Positions 27,252 through 38,200 of a DNA stretch of 64,000 nucleotides are shown here, one piece after another. How positions within the stretch are numbered: the first letter of the stretch is position 1; every line of letters begins with the position of its first letter. Both the position numbers and the translations under genes were made by a program. The DNA is from Clostridium culturomicium. GTDB lineage: Bacteria; Bacillota; Clostridia; Clostridiales; Clostridiaceae. The notes beneath the pieces were generated by a model, which did not search any database, had not been told where the DNA came from, and was given only the letters and a program-made list of their open reading frames with translations. The stretch is from NCBI RefSeq assembly GCF_000821305.1, contig NZ_CCXK01000017.1:1460827-1524826 (forward strand), written 5' to 3'.

Positions 27252-28199
27252 TTATATTTTTGCTTTAATAGAGAGAATTGCCTTTGATACATTGTGAAGC
27301 CCCTGAAGATTTAAAGCTGCCACAATTCTACGGTTTAACGGCATCTCCTTAAAAACCTTCAGCTTTTTAACATTCGGAAGTTGATTTTTCACATATTCCC
27401 TTAACCCTTCAATAACTCTTTCCTTCTCAGGATGAGTCTGCTTCGCTACACGATTAATTGTCGTAATTAAAATATGATCAATAATCATAAAATCAATGTC
27501 TTCTTTATATCTATCATATAAGTTGTTGTCTTTTGCAAACTTAATAATTAAATCCAAAGCCTTAAGTATATCAAGATTTTTGGGAGAATTGTTATTTGAC
27601 ATGGTTGATTCTTCTCTGCAGTTGCATTGATAATAATCATTTTCACAACGTGCAATCTTATCTGTCATCATTAACAGCTCTGTTACAAAAGTAAAATCTT
27701 CATACCACATCTTACCTTCTGGAAAGCGTAAATCTCCAATAAAACTTCTTTTAAATAATTTATTACAAGGTGATGGGGTCTGCTTTAATTTATTTGTAAA
27801 TTCCGCTGGCTTATGGTATACGGCATAATCCTTATAATAGTCCGTTGTATTGCAAACTACTATATCTGCATCCTCTTCCTTAGCTTTTTTATACATATTC
27901 TCATACATATCGATTTTTACCCAGTCATCGCTATCAACAAAGTTAACATATTCTCCCTTTGCGATTTCTAAAGCCATATTTCGAGCGCTTGCCTGACCTC
28001 CATTTTCCTTAATCATAGCCTTTACTAGATTAGGATATTTCTTAACATATCTATCAATAATCTCTTGACTGTTATCTGGGGAGCCATCATTTACAACTAT
28101 TATCTCAATATCCTGCAAAGTCTGCTTCACAAGAGAATCAAGACATGGTGCAAGATATTCCTCCACATTATATACAGGAACGATTACACTTACCTTCAT
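27252..28199 (-). CDS. Glycosyltransferase family 2
   Basis: A 315-residue inverting GT-A enzyme with VSVIVPVYNVEEYLAPCLDSL at the N-terminus, VNDGSPDN, and the metal-binding DSDDW near residue 95. The C-terminal third is helical and variable. It is closely similar to the next gene upstream in architecture, which suggests duplication. GGAGT lies upstream of the ATG. It contributes one sugar to the repeat unit. Confidence 0.93.
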   Translation of the reverse strand: MKVSVIVPVYNVEEYLAPCLDSLVKQTLQDIEIIVVNDGSPDNSQEIIDRYVKKYPNLVKAMIKENGGQASARNMALEIAKGEYVNFVDSDDWVKIDMYENMYKKAKEEDADIVVCNTTDYYKDYAVYHKPAEFTNKLKQTPSPCNKLFKRSFIGDLRFPEGKMWYEDFTFVTELLMMTDKIARCENDYYQCNCREESTMSNNNSPKNLDILKALDLIIKFAKDNNLYDRYKEDIDFMIIDHILITTINRVAKQTHPEKERVIEGLREYVKNQLPNVKKLKVFKEMPLNRRIVAALNLQGLHNVSKAILSIKAKI

Positions 28200-28210
28200 T
28201 TCTTTACTCC

Positions 28211-29212
28211 TTATTTTTTAAGCTTATTTTTAACAGTGAATATAGCTTTTATTAAAAAATACTGCTTTTTGTTAAGCAGCTTTAAAATAAGCTTTTTATT
28301 CTTATCTAATTCATTTATGTATTTGTTCTTTTCCCACTCTGAGAAATTATTATATAGATATTCTCTAAACTCCTTCAAAAGATTATGCTTGGTATCTATC
28401 ATTAAGACCCTTACAGAAGCGGTAATATAAACATGAAGAATAGTTAGAAATTCTAATTCTTCTTTATATTCATTAAATATATCTTTTTCTTTATAATAAG
28501 AAATTATGTCCTCAAAGGCTGCAATAATTTCTACATTTCTATTACAATTTTTATTATTTGTCTGAGATCCTTCTCTCCATAAATAATTTAACAGCGCTTT
28601 ATCAACATAAGTAATTGTCTTTGCTTGAGTTAAAAGCTTTAATGTTACTCTTATATCTTCATACCAAACTCCACTTGGATAACGAATTTCCTTATTCTCT
28701 TCAAATAAACTTCTCTTGTACATCTTATTCCATGGTGCAGGATTAGTCAGAAGAATCTCTTTGTTATCCTTTAAAGCCAAACTTTTTCCCGTTTGAAGGT
28801 TTTCCTTTGTAACTGATATAACATTACCACTCTCTGAAACCGACTTAAATCCACAAATGGCAATATCAGAATTATATTTCACTATATTTTCATACATAGC
28901 CTCAACCATATCAGGCTCTATATAATCATCACTATCTATTATTAATATGTATTTTCCCTTGGCGCTTTCAATCCCGAAGTTTCTTGCTTCACCAACGCCA
29001 CCATTTTTTTTATGTATAACCGAAATAATTTCAGGATATTTTGAAGCATAATCATCTGCAATTTGTGGACATTTATCAGGTGAACCATCATCCACTAAGA
29101 TAAGCTCGAAATTCTTAAAAGTTTGATTTAAGATAGAATCAATACACTTCTGCAAATATTTCTCAACGTTATATATTGGTACTATTATACTTACTTCAAC
29201 TTCATTTTTCAT
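28211..29212 (-). CDS. Glycosyltransferase family 2
   Basis: A 333-residue GT-A enzyme with VSIIVPIYNVEKYLQKCIDSI, VDDGSPDKC and IIDSDDYIEP, matching its downstream neighbour. It is the first gene of the operon running down to licD at 19055, with AAAGGAG before the ATG and a strong promoter about 90 bases upstream. The sugar transferred is unknown. Confidence 0.93.
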   Translation of the reverse strand: MKNEVEVSIIVPIYNVEKYLQKCIDSILNQTFKNFELILVDDGSPDKCPQIADDYASKYPEIISVIHKKNGGVGEARNFGIESAKGKYILIIDSDDYIEPDMVEAMYENIVKYNSDIAICGFKSVSESGNVISVTKENLQTGKSLALKDNKEILLTNPAPWNKMYKRSLFEENKEIRYPSGVWYEDIRVTLKLLTQAKTITYVDKALLNYLWREGSQTNNKNCNRNVEIIAAFEDIISYYKEKDIFNEYKEELEFLTILHVYITASVRVLMIDTKHNLLKEFREYLYNNFSEWEKNKYINELDKNKKLILKLLNKKQYFLIKAIFTVKNKLKK

Positions 29213-29305
29213 TTCATTCTCCTTTAGAACGCACTATATTTTTACATAAAACATTTTTCTTCAAAATAATGCATAATTGTTCTATTTTATTAAATTACTT
29301 TTCTC

Positions 29306-29334
29306 AGTATATCACTTATTAAGTTGTATATCAA
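29306..29334 (-). promoter_or_regulatory. Sigma-A promoter of the 29212-to-19055 operon
   Basis: TTGATA (29329-29334 on the minus strand), a 17-base spacer and TATACT (29306-29311). The leader is about 88 nt. The terminator at 29507 insulates it from the upstream gene. Confidence 0.78.
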
Positions 29335-29506
29335 CATAGAAAGGATTACAGTTTGGTTACAGCTTTCCAAATAAAATATCTTACTAATATAATGTTGTTA
29401 AAAGCATGTAATTTAACAATAATTCAAAACTTTTATTACTTTTTTACAATAACATAATTCTCTTAATTAAGATAAGGCATAGAAATAATTTCAATCTATT
29501 ATAAAG

Positions 29507-29556
29507 AAAAATGATATCCAAACTCTTTATTTTTAAAGAGATTGGATATCATTTTT
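29507..29556 (-). terminator. Intrinsic terminator after the second phosphoglycosyl transferase gene
   Basis: AAAATGATATCCAA plus CTCTTT pair with AAAGAG plus TTGGATATCATTTT, a long stem with one internal A-A mismatch and a five- to six-base loop. A T-rich tract follows on the minus strand. Confidence 0.9.
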
Positions 29557-29624
29557 TATTCTTACTCTTAATTTCCAAATTTGACATTACCTCTGTCTTT
29601 GGAACCATAAGATAAAATATTACT

Positions 29625-30266
29625 CTAAATAACGTTCTTTATTTCATCTTCTGTTTTTGGCAAATTACTTTGTGCAGGAATAGGAGAAACTTCACTTGCA
29701 CCTTCTACAATTCCTTCTTGTTTAAAAACCTTCAAAAAAGTAATTACTAATATTTTTAAATCAAATAAAAATGACTGCTTTTTCATATACTCTTCTTCTA
29801 GAGCAACCTTTTTCTCTGTTGAAATATCATCTCTACCATTAACTTGTGCCCATCCTGTTAAACCTGGTACTAGCGCACTTATTCCTAACCTTGTTCTCTC
29901 TTCTAACAATCCACTTTCGCTTTCGTTATTTATTACTGGACGTGGACCTACTAAGCTCATGTCGCCTTTTAGTATGTTAAATAACTGAGGAAGTTCATCT
30001 AAACTTGTCTTTCTTAAGATTTTACCTATAGAAGTAATATATACATCTGGATCCTTCAAGTCATTAGTTGCTATATTAGGAGCACTCTCCAACATAGTTC
30101 TAAACTTGTATATTGTAAAATCCTTATTGTTCCTTCCAACTCTTGTTTGTTTAAATATAACCGATCCATTGTTTTGAAGTTTAATTATTATAGCTATTAT
30201 AATCATTATAGGTGATAATATTACTACAGCAAAAAAACTTATAATCAAATCGAATAGTCTCTTCAC
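29625..30266 (-). CDS. Initiating phosphoglycosyl transferase, second copy
   Basis: A 213-residue monotopic phosphoglycosyl transferase, similar throughout to the one at 3069: an N-terminal hydrophobic helix, VIFKQTRVGRNNKDF, YKFRTM, RKTSLDELPQLFNIL, VGPRPV and LVPGLTGWAQVNGRDD. It differs by a 25-residue hydrophilic C-terminal tail. The start is a GTG (30264-30266) after GAGGG. It stands as its own transcription unit, with a terminator on each side. It may start a second glycan or be an alternative initiator. Confidence 0.92.
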   Translation of the reverse strand: MKRLFDLIISFFAVVILSPIMIIIAIIIKLQNNGSVIFKQTRVGRNNKDFTIYKFRTMLESAPNIATNDLKDPDVYITSIGKILRKTSLDELPQLFNILKGDMSLVGPRPVINNESESGLLEERTRLGISALVPGLTGWAQVNGRDDISTEKKVALEEEYMKKQSFLFDLKILVITFLKVFKQEGIVEGASEVSPIPAQSNLPKTEDEIKNVI

Positions 30267-30432
30267 TTTAATCCCTCACTTATATTTAAATTAGATTTAA
30301 CTAATACTATTTCAATATTCATTTTTATTAATTATGTATCAACCCTTCCGTTGCGCCCCTCTTATATTAATACGATATAAAAAATCTTAAATTATAATTT
30401 TCTCAAAAATTTCTTGTATTTAATATATACAT

Positions 30433-30459
30433 ATTATACTTTTTTTAACTGCTTGTCTA
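30433..30459 (-). promoter_or_regulatory. Possible promoter for the second phosphoglycosyl transferase gene
   Basis: TATAAT (30433-30438 on the minus strand) with TAGACA 15 bases upstream. The -10 is perfect but the spacing is short. The transcript leader would include a short GC-rich patch at 30350-30361. Confidence 0.4.
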
Positions 30460-30844
30460 TCATATTTGATTTTGATTATATCACATCATTTTTATTCTTA
30501 CCATAGATTGTTATCTAATTAATTTTTATCATTAATTAGAAACAAAATTTATTTTTTAGTAACATATTCTCTTATTAAATCACCAGAATTCTTATAAAAT
30601 GATATTTTCGAACTCAATTAATATTACTATAACTTTCTAATTTAATCAATAACCATAACTTAATCTTAAGATTTTCATCATAATTTTTCATCTTCAAGAG
30701 ATAATTAAGTTATTTATATACTCTTATTTTGGTCCTTATTGAAAGGTTTTATACCTGAATATATCTTTATTATAAAATTATTATCATTTATTTTATTCTT
30801 AAAAATGTAACGTTAACCATATCATACAAACAAAAATGTATTCT

Positions 30845-30883
30845 AAAAAAATCAGCTTCACATTAAGTATGTGAAGCTGATTT
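30845..30883 (-). terminator. Intrinsic terminator after the acyltransferase gene
   Basis: AAATCAGCTTCACA and its exact complement form a 14-base-pair stem with a seven-base loop, followed on the minus strand by seven T. It lies downstream of the gene ending at 31035. Confidence 0.88.
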
Positions 30884-31034
30884 CTATAATCAAAACGTTT
30901 CATAATTAACAACTTTTTTTGTATTTTATAATCCATCCTACCATACTAAAACATAGGATATTTCTGTTAAATTAAATACATAAAATTCAAATAAATAATT
31001 CATCTTACCAGAATAATATCTATATATTTTTCTT

Positions 31035-32060
31035 CTAAAAATTTTCTACATCTTCATATACCTTAATGCTTTTAATACTTTCTACTCTTAAGTCACCATT
31101 GCTTTTCTTTTTATCTAAATACCCCTTTACATAGTTATATACATATATACTTACAACTATTACAAGAATTATCATCATTGAATATTTAATTGCAGTAATC
31201 AAACATTGCTTCATTGTCTGCTCTGCATATATAGTTCCTTTATTATTGAGGTACTGAACTAAAAATCCATGAATAAGATAAATCGGTAATGTATATTCTC
31301 CAATGTAAGAAATTATTGTCTTTTTTCTTGGTACAAAAGCTAATATAAATAATATTCCTAGTGCAGAAAACATATAAGTAATAATCCTTGTCTTTAGTGC
31401 TACCTCTTGATTTACACCTACATCATTCCATCCTGTAACACCATAAAACCAATTCAACGGAATAATTTCAATATCTGATATTAATATGTAACATAGATAT
31501 ATAAATGCTGTAAAGATAAACACTCTTGCAAAAATATTCGCTGTTAACTCAATATTTTTTTGATTTACAACATATCCAATCAAAAAGAATGGTAAAAAGT
31601 AAACTATTCTACTTAAACTATATTCATACCCTAATTGATTTCCACCTGTAACCCATAGAACTATAATTATTATTAAAAATATCTTAAACGGTGTTACATC
31701 AAAGAATTCCACAAATGTATAATAAAAAGCTATAGCAAGCAAGAACCATAATATCCAATACGGTACATAAAACTGCATTGTATTAGGCATTTCTAAAACA
31801 TTAATAGTAAAATGAGTATATATAACCTGCATAACTATATATAGAAATAACATTTTTACAACATTTCTTAGTTTGTTCTTGCTTAGTCTGCATAGATATC
31901 CTGATACAAAAATGAATGCAGGCATATGAAAAGAATAAATTATCAAATATATAAACTTTACTTTAGGATGAAATGTTAATGGTTCTATAATATGTCCGAA
32001 TACTACTAAAAATATTAAAACGGCTTTGATATTGTCTATATGATAATTTCTATTATTCAT
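31035..32060 (-). CDS. Acyltransferase 3 family membrane protein
   Basis: A 341-residue polytopic protein of the O-acyltransferase family (OafA/EpsH/WcjE-like). It begins NYHIDNIKAVLIFLVVFGHI, with the conserved Asp and His of the first helix, then SFHMPAFIFVSGYL. About ten membrane helices are predicted by eye. It probably acetylates or succinylates a sugar on the outer face. GGGAG precedes the ATG. It follows the large fusion gene at 32153 by about 90 bases. The acyl donor and target are unknown. Confidence 0.9.
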   Translation of the reverse strand: MNNRNYHIDNIKAVLIFLVVFGHIIEPLTFHPKVKFIYLIIYSFHMPAFIFVSGYLCRLSKNKLRNVVKMLFLYIVMQVIYTHFTINVLEMPNTMQFYVPYWILWFLLAIAFYYTFVEFFDVTPFKIFLIIIIVLWVTGGNQLGYEYSLSRIVYFLPFFLIGYVVNQKNIELTANIFARVFIFTAFIYLCYILISDIEIIPLNWFYGVTGWNDVGVNQEVALKTRIITYMFSALGILFILAFVPRKKTIISYIGEYTLPIYLIHGFLVQYLNNKGTIYAEQTMKQCLITAIKYSMMIILVIVVSIYVYNYVKGYLDKKKSNGDLRVESIKSIKVYEDVENF

Positions 32061-32152
32061 TTTATCTCCCTTACATGGTACAGTTGCTTATTATCTTTTT
32101 AAAGTACTAAACTTTTGTCTTTAAATTAAATCTTTACATTAGAGCTTAAAAT

Positions 32153-35080
32153 TTAATCAATATAAAAAAACTCTGTACTACCTATAGCTTTATCATATCG
32201 ACTTACTTGATTTACCTTAATCTTATCTATTTTCTTATCGTTAACCTCTCCAATTAATTTATTCTCACTTATAAATTCTGTATGAATTTGTTTACCATTA
32301 ACACTAATACGACTAAATTCTGTAAATCCAAAACCTAAAACCTCTATCCTATTATCGTTTAAATTAACACTATCAATTGTTATTTCCTTTAATCCCATCT
32401 TTAGTTTGTTCCTTTGATACAAACTTTCACCATCGTATATATATTGTTTACCATGAAGCATATCATATTGTATACACTCCAAATTTTCTTTGTAATCCGA
32501 TTCTAATCTGTATTTACTATGAAATCTATTCATTATTCCACCACTAATATCAGCTAATTCAAGTACATGAGTGGTTAGTTCATATGCTTCAATATCCTTA
32601 TTTTGTTGTTCAAGCCCTATATTATCATATATAAAATAAGGAGTTAAATATTTAGTTCCATCTACAAACTGATTTGTTACAGCCTCTAAAGCAGGTAAAT
32701 GATCAGAATAAACTACTAGTATTGTAGGTTCATTTAATTCTCCAACATACTCAACTAACTCTCTAATTCCCTCATCTACCATTGTTAAATCATCTACATA
32801 GTCCTGTATCTGATTTAACTCTTGACTTGACAGTGTTCCTGTAACTTTTATATCACTATTATCATTATTGTAATCTAAATTGTATGCTCCATGAGTTTGA
32901 ACACCAACTCCAAAAATAAAATCTTTCTTTTCCGTACTCTCCAATGTGGCGATAATATTTTCAAATAACATATCATCGTAAGGAAAGTAATCTGCCTTTC
33001 TCAGATTTTCCATATATTCCATTGGGATATATCTGTCAAACCCTAGATTTTCATAGGCTTTATTTCTCTCATAAAAATTTCCTTGAAAATTATGTATAAA
33101 AGTTTTTTCATAGGTTTTACTATCTAAGACATATGCTAACGATTCAACTGGCTGCTTTTTCAAGTAAGTATTATGAGGTATTTCTCCTGGTGAAAAATAG
33201 TCCAAAGACATACCAGTTAGCACTTCAAACTCAGTCCTTGCTGTTCCACCTCCAAATGTCGGTACACTTAACACCCCACTACTATTTTCTTCACTTAATT
33301 TTCTAATATTTTTTATAGGATCATCACTTAACTCAATTCCTTCAATAGTATATGGATCCATTACCGATTCCAGCTGAACTATAATTATATTCGGATTCAC
33401 TTCATTTTTAGTTTCAATTACAGCTTTATCTATATTTGATTTTATTTCTAAAATTTTATCCTTGCTATATGCCACTGGCTTTTCTCTCTTATAGGACTTA
33501 TATGTATCATATATTGAGAATACGAAACCATTTTCATCATAAGATAATAGCATGTCCCAGTTTTGAGGTGCAAGTATCCCCATTGCCAAATTTTTATCAA
33601 TAATTTTATTTGAAAACATCACAGTTAAAATAATTACAACAATTGAAACCTTGCTTATCTTATAACTTTCTCTAATCTTCTTTGAAAAAATTTTGCAATT
33701 CAATAATACAATACATAAAATAAACACACCAAAAATTATAATTAGTTCCTTAGTAACATATTGTTTTGCCATAGCAAGTCCATCTATAATGGCATATGTA
33801 TCAGAATAGGTTAAAGGAGTCCCCCTAAAGTTAACCATTATAACGCTTATCAATGATAGACTTATTAAAATTTCATATACTATTGCAAGAAAAAAGTACA
33901 TCCTATTAAATAAAATACTTGGGGCTGATAAAACTAAAACAATCAAAAAATTTGAAATAAATACTTTATGATCTGATAACTTTGTAAACTCAATTGTTTT
34001 TACAATTGTACCTCTACCTATATACTCTATTATAAATGTTACTACCATAGCTGATATAATCCATACCAAATAATGCTTATATTTTTTGAAACACTTTCTA
34101 AGTGTTTTACGGTTAAGTAGCCTATCATAATATACATTGATTTGCCTTATTATTCCCCAATCTACAATAGCAGTAATAATCCCTGTTAATATAAGAGTTA
34201 TTACAAATACTATTGAACTTCCTCCAACTACCTTAAGCATATTTGGATGTATATCAAACTTCTCATAAAGAAAATAAATTATAATATAGTTATGAGCAAA
34301 ATATATCCCTAAATTATGTTTATTAATATATCTAATTAACATTGACACTATTGAAGTTTGTTCTCTAGACTTTAATTTAAGGTTATTCAACCATAAAAAC
34401 ACTGCTGAACTAAATAAAATCATTGTTGGTGAAATTAATAAAACATTAGTTTCTATGGGAATTGTTCTAAAAAGCATGATTAATAAAAATGAAATTATAC
34501 CTAATCTATATATTCTCTTCTTTATTTTCTCTGATTGTATTTGCACTAAAGTATGCCCTAAGAAACAAAATAAACTCCAATTACATAAAAAGCTTAAATC
34601 CAGCCCTATTTCTACTCCAAAAACAGGGTAATAACTCATAATTGCACTTGTAGAAATAAAAATAATCATTAAAATCTTTAAATATTCTTTACTTATATTT
34701 TTTAATAGTATTTGTAAAAAAGGTGAAACTATAATAAGAGAAATAATAACATTTGTTATTCCAACATACCTATAACTCCCAGATGTTAATCCTCTAAATA
34801 TTAAGGAATACACAATTAATGGTATTATAAACTTCTTGATAGCCTTTTTGTAAAAATCAAAAATACTATTATTTGATTCCACAAGCCTATTTCCTAATAT
34901 CATTGCAACTAATGGTAGCCCTAATGCCCCAATCGTTTCAAAAAGCCCTCCAATAATTCCATAAAAACTCCATGGACTTCTATTATTTACTATGAAACTT
35001 GCCATAGACGATATTATTATGCATATCAAAGTAAAAAATTCAATATTACCGTCTTTAGTTTCTTTCAAATTTAAATTCAT
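32153..35080 (-). CDS. Fusion: acyltransferase-3-like membrane domain + LtaS-like phosphotransferase
   Basis: A 975-residue protein. Residues 1-320 resemble a polytopic acyltransferase-3 domain, but the canonical N-terminal RxxD-H signature is weak. Residues 335-520 are a second membrane block like that of LtaS. Residues 562-850 are an LtaS/sulfatase-superfamily catalytic domain with expected metal and active-site residues: E571 in IIVQLESVMD, T613 in FGGGTARTEFEV, H730 in VQTHGAY, and D793-H794 in VVYSDHLPA. The last 80 residues look like a small beta domain (ITIDSVNLNDNRIEVLGFGF). It probably transfers phosphoglycerol or a related group to surface glycan outside the cell. Confidence 0.87.
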   Translation of the reverse strand: MNLNLKETKDGNIEFFTLICIIISSMASFIVNNRSPWSFYGIIGGLFETIGALGLPLVAMILGNRLVESNNSIFDFYKKAIKKFIIPLIVYSLIFRGLTSGSYRYVGITNVIISLIIVSPFLQILLKNISKEYLKILMIIFISTSAIMSYYPVFGVEIGLDLSFLCNWSLFCFLGHTLVQIQSEKIKKRIYRLGIISFLLIMLFRTIPIETNVLLISPTMILFSSAVFLWLNNLKLKSREQTSIVSMLIRYINKHNLGIYFAHNYIIIYFLYEKFDIHPNMLKVVGGSSIVFVITLILTGIITAIVDWGIIRQINVYYDRLLNRKTLRKCFKKYKHYLVWIISAMVVTFIIEYIGRGTIVKTIEFTKLSDHKVFISNFLIVLVLSAPSILFNRMYFFLAIVYEILISLSLISVIMVNFRGTPLTYSDTYAIIDGLAMAKQYVTKELIIIFGVFILCIVLLNCKIFSKKIRESYKISKVSIVVIILTVMFSNKIIDKNLAMGILAPQNWDMLLSYDENGFVFSIYDTYKSYKREKPVAYSKDKILEIKSNIDKAVIETKNEVNPNIIIVQLESVMDPYTIEGIELSDDPIKNIRKLSEENSSGVLSVPTFGGGTARTEFEVLTGMSLDYFSPGEIPHNTYLKKQPVESLAYVLDSKTYEKTFIHNFQGNFYERNKAYENLGFDRYIPMEYMENLRKADYFPYDDMLFENIIATLESTEKKDFIFGVGVQTHGAYNLDYNNDNSDIKVTGTLSSQELNQIQDYVDDLTMVDEGIRELVEYVGELNEPTILVVYSDHLPALEAVTNQFVDGTKYLTPYFIYDNIGLEQQNKDIEAYELTTHVLELADISGGIMNRFHSKYRLESDYKENLECIQYDMLHGKQYIYDGESLYQRNKLKMGLKEITIDSVNLNDNRIEVLGFGFTEFSRISVNGKQIHTEFISENKLIGEVNDKKIDKIKVNQVSRYDKAIGSTEFFYID

Positions 35081-35142
35081 TATCCAAAGTTCCTTTCTTC
35101 ATGATTAATTGTAGAAATATATTTTTTATATACTAAAAAGAA

Positions 35143-35174
35143 AATATTACTAGAAATTTCTTTCTAGTAATATT
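35143..35174 (-). terminator. Intrinsic terminator after the repeat-protein gene
   Basis: AATATTACTAGAAA and its exact complement form a 14-base-pair stem with a four-base loop, followed by a T-rich tract on the minus strand. Confidence 0.82.
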
Positions 35175-35211
35175 AAAACTTTTATTTAACAACTTTTGAT
35201 AATAATAAACG

Positions 35212-38200
35212 TTACTTGATTCTTACTTTGTCAAAAATAACTACATTGTTATTTGAACCAGCTTCTTTACTACCTGCAACTTCAATTTTAACTCTGTGAA
35301 CTATATTTTCTAATCCATCTACAGAATAATACATTTTATCCTTTATTGGATTTTGAGAATATTGACTAGGAGATGCAACTAGCTTCTCATCAATATATAT
35401 ATTCACTATACCTCTACTCTGACTTGTTGGAACAAATAATTCTATCCCTGTACCAACAAATGAAAAATCAACAGAACTTCCTACAGCAGCAGAATATTTT
35501 CCCATCCCCCTACTGTAATCTGAACTTTTTTCTTCTGTCCAACCACCTAAATAAGTTATTTCTGCATTATTTTCCTCATAGGTTCCTGGCTGAAGTACAT
35601 TATCATAAGCATTTTTTATTTTAACCTTATCAAAAATAACAACATTACTATTTGAAGCATCTTCTTTATTTCCTGCTACTTCAATTTTTACTGTATGAAC
35701 TTTATTTGCTAATCCATCAATAGAATAGTACATATGATTTAGTTTTTCTGTACTTGTATATTGACTAGGTGAAGCTACTAAATTTCCATCAATAAAAATA
35801 TTTACTTTTCCTCTATTTTTATTTCCCGGAACATATAGTTCTAGTCCTGTACCAACAAATGAAAAATCAACAGAACTTCCTGCAGCAGCAGAATATTTTC
35901 CTTCACCAGCACTATAACTGCTATTTTTTTCTTTTGTCCAACCGCCTGTGCTCGTTATTCCTGAATGATTTTCCTCATAAGTTCCTGCCTGAAGTACATT
36001 ATTATAAGCATTTTTTATTACTACTTTATCAAAAATAATTACATTATTATTTGAAGCTTCTTCCTTACTTCCTGCTACTTCAACTTTCACTATATGACCT
36101 TTATTTTCCAAACCATCTATTGAGTAATACATATTATTTAACTTTTGTGAACTCGTGTATTGACTTGGAGATGCAACTAATTTTCCATCTATATACACAT
36201 TCACTTTACCTCTACTTGCATTCGAAGGAACATATAGTTCGAACCCTGTACCTTCAAATGTAAAGGTTACTGCACTGCCAATACTAGCAGAATATTTACC
36301 ACTTCCATCGCTGTAATTGCTATGTTGTTCTTCTGTCCAGCCCCCTGTGTAAGTCATTGCAGAATTATTATCTTCATAAGTTCCTGGCATTAGTAAATCA
36401 TCGTAATCATTTTTTATTACAAGCTTATCAAAAATAACTACATTACTTTTTGAAGCCTCTTCCTTAGATCCAGCTACTTCAATTTTAACTAAATGACCTT
36501 TGTTCTCTAATCCATCAATAGAATAATACTTATGATTGGCTTTTTTTGTAGCCGTATACTGACTAGGAGATTCTACTAATTTCCCATCTATATATATATT
36601 TACCTTTCCTCTATTATTGTTTCCAGGAATATATAATTCAAAGCCTGTCCCTTCAAAGCTAAACATTACTGAAGACCCTCTATTAGATGAGTATTTTCCT
36701 CTATTACCACTATAATCACGATTTTCTTCCTCTGTCCAACCATTAGTATATTTTATAGCCGAATTATCCTCTTCATATATACCAGGTCTTAAGATATCTT
36801 TTTCATCACCTAGCACAACAATTCTATCAAAAATTACAATATTACTTTTTGAAGCTCCGTCTTTAATTCCTGATACCTCAATCTTTACAACATGGTTTTT
36901 ATTTTCTAAACCACTTATTGAGTAATACATTTTATCTTTTTGTATCTCTGACGAGTATTGACTTGGTGATGCAACTAACTTTCCATCAACATAAACATTC
37001 ACAATTCCTCTGCCTTCACTTGTTGGAACATATAGTTCTATTCCTGTACCCTCAAAAATAAAATCTACTGAACTACCTATATTACTTGAATATTTACCCG
37101 AGCCATTACTATAATCCAAATGCTTTTCAGATGTCCATCCTCTTGAATAAGCTATTCCCGAATTATCTTCTTCATAAGTTCCAGGTTTTAGTATATTATT
37201 TTCATCACCTAATATTACAACTCTATCAAATATAACTACGTTACTCTTTGAAGCTGCTTCTTTACTTCCTGCTACCTCAATTTTAACAACATGATTTTTA
37301 TTTTCTAAACCATATATTGAATAGTACAATTTATCACTATAAACATCTTTTGAATATTGACTTGGTGATGCTACTAACTTTCCATCAATATATATATTCA
37401 CTTTCCCTCTACTTTCATTGGTTGGAACATATAGTTCTAAACCCGTCCCTGAAAATAAAAAGTTAATTGTTCCTTTTGTATCAGCTGAATATATACCAGA
37501 TCCATTGCTATATAATGGGTTTTCTTCCTTCGTCCATCCGCCAGTATAAGTTATTGACGCATTATTTTCTTCATAAGTTCCTTGTTTTAAAATAGTGCTT
37601 TCTTCGCCTAATATTACAACCCTATCAAATATAACAACTTCATTCTTTGAATTACTTTCTTTGCTTCCAGCTACTTCAACCTTAACTGTATGACTTCCAT
37701 TATCTAAACCATATACTGAATAATACAATTTATCTTGTTGAGATTTTTTTGAATACTGACTAGGTGTAGCAACCAATTTTCCATCTATGTATATATTCAT
37801 TATCCCTCTTTGTTCATTTGAAGGCACATATAATTCAAAGCCTGTACCATAAAAAGAGAAGTTTGCTGAACTCCCTTTAAACGCTGAATATTTTCCAAAG
37901 CCATTGCTATACACATCGTTTGTTTCATTCGTCCAACCACCTGTATAACTTATCGCTTCATCACTTTCCTCATATGTTCCTGGCTTTAAAATAAAACCCA
38001 TAATTTCTAAGTTTTCATTTTGAGCTGTATAATTTATTCTTTCACTTTCGTTATTAGCAAGCTTCACACGACAAGCATTACTATCTAAAGACAACTCTCC
38101 ATTGTCAGTTGTTGTCTTTAAGTTAATATTTCCTTGTTTCAACACTTTAGCTTTAATTACCGCCAGAGTACCGCTACCTGAAGAACCAGCGCTATTTCCT

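Larger units (their letters stand above)
29213..29624. other. Intergenic region with promoter and terminator
   Basis: About 410 bases between the GT operon and the second phosphoglycosyl transferase gene. It holds a minus-strand sigma-A promoter (29306-29334) and a strong intrinsic terminator (29507-29556). Nothing else was recognised; the rest is AT-rich. Confidence 0.7.
30267..31034. other. Long AT-rich intergenic region
   Basis: About 770 bases with no supportable gene. It contains a possible promoter near 30440, the terminator of the upstream acyltransferase gene (30845-30883), and, unusually for this DNA, the GC-rich patch TTCCGTTGCGCCCCTC around 30346-30361. I see no complete riboswitch fold in that patch. 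Confidence 0.55.
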
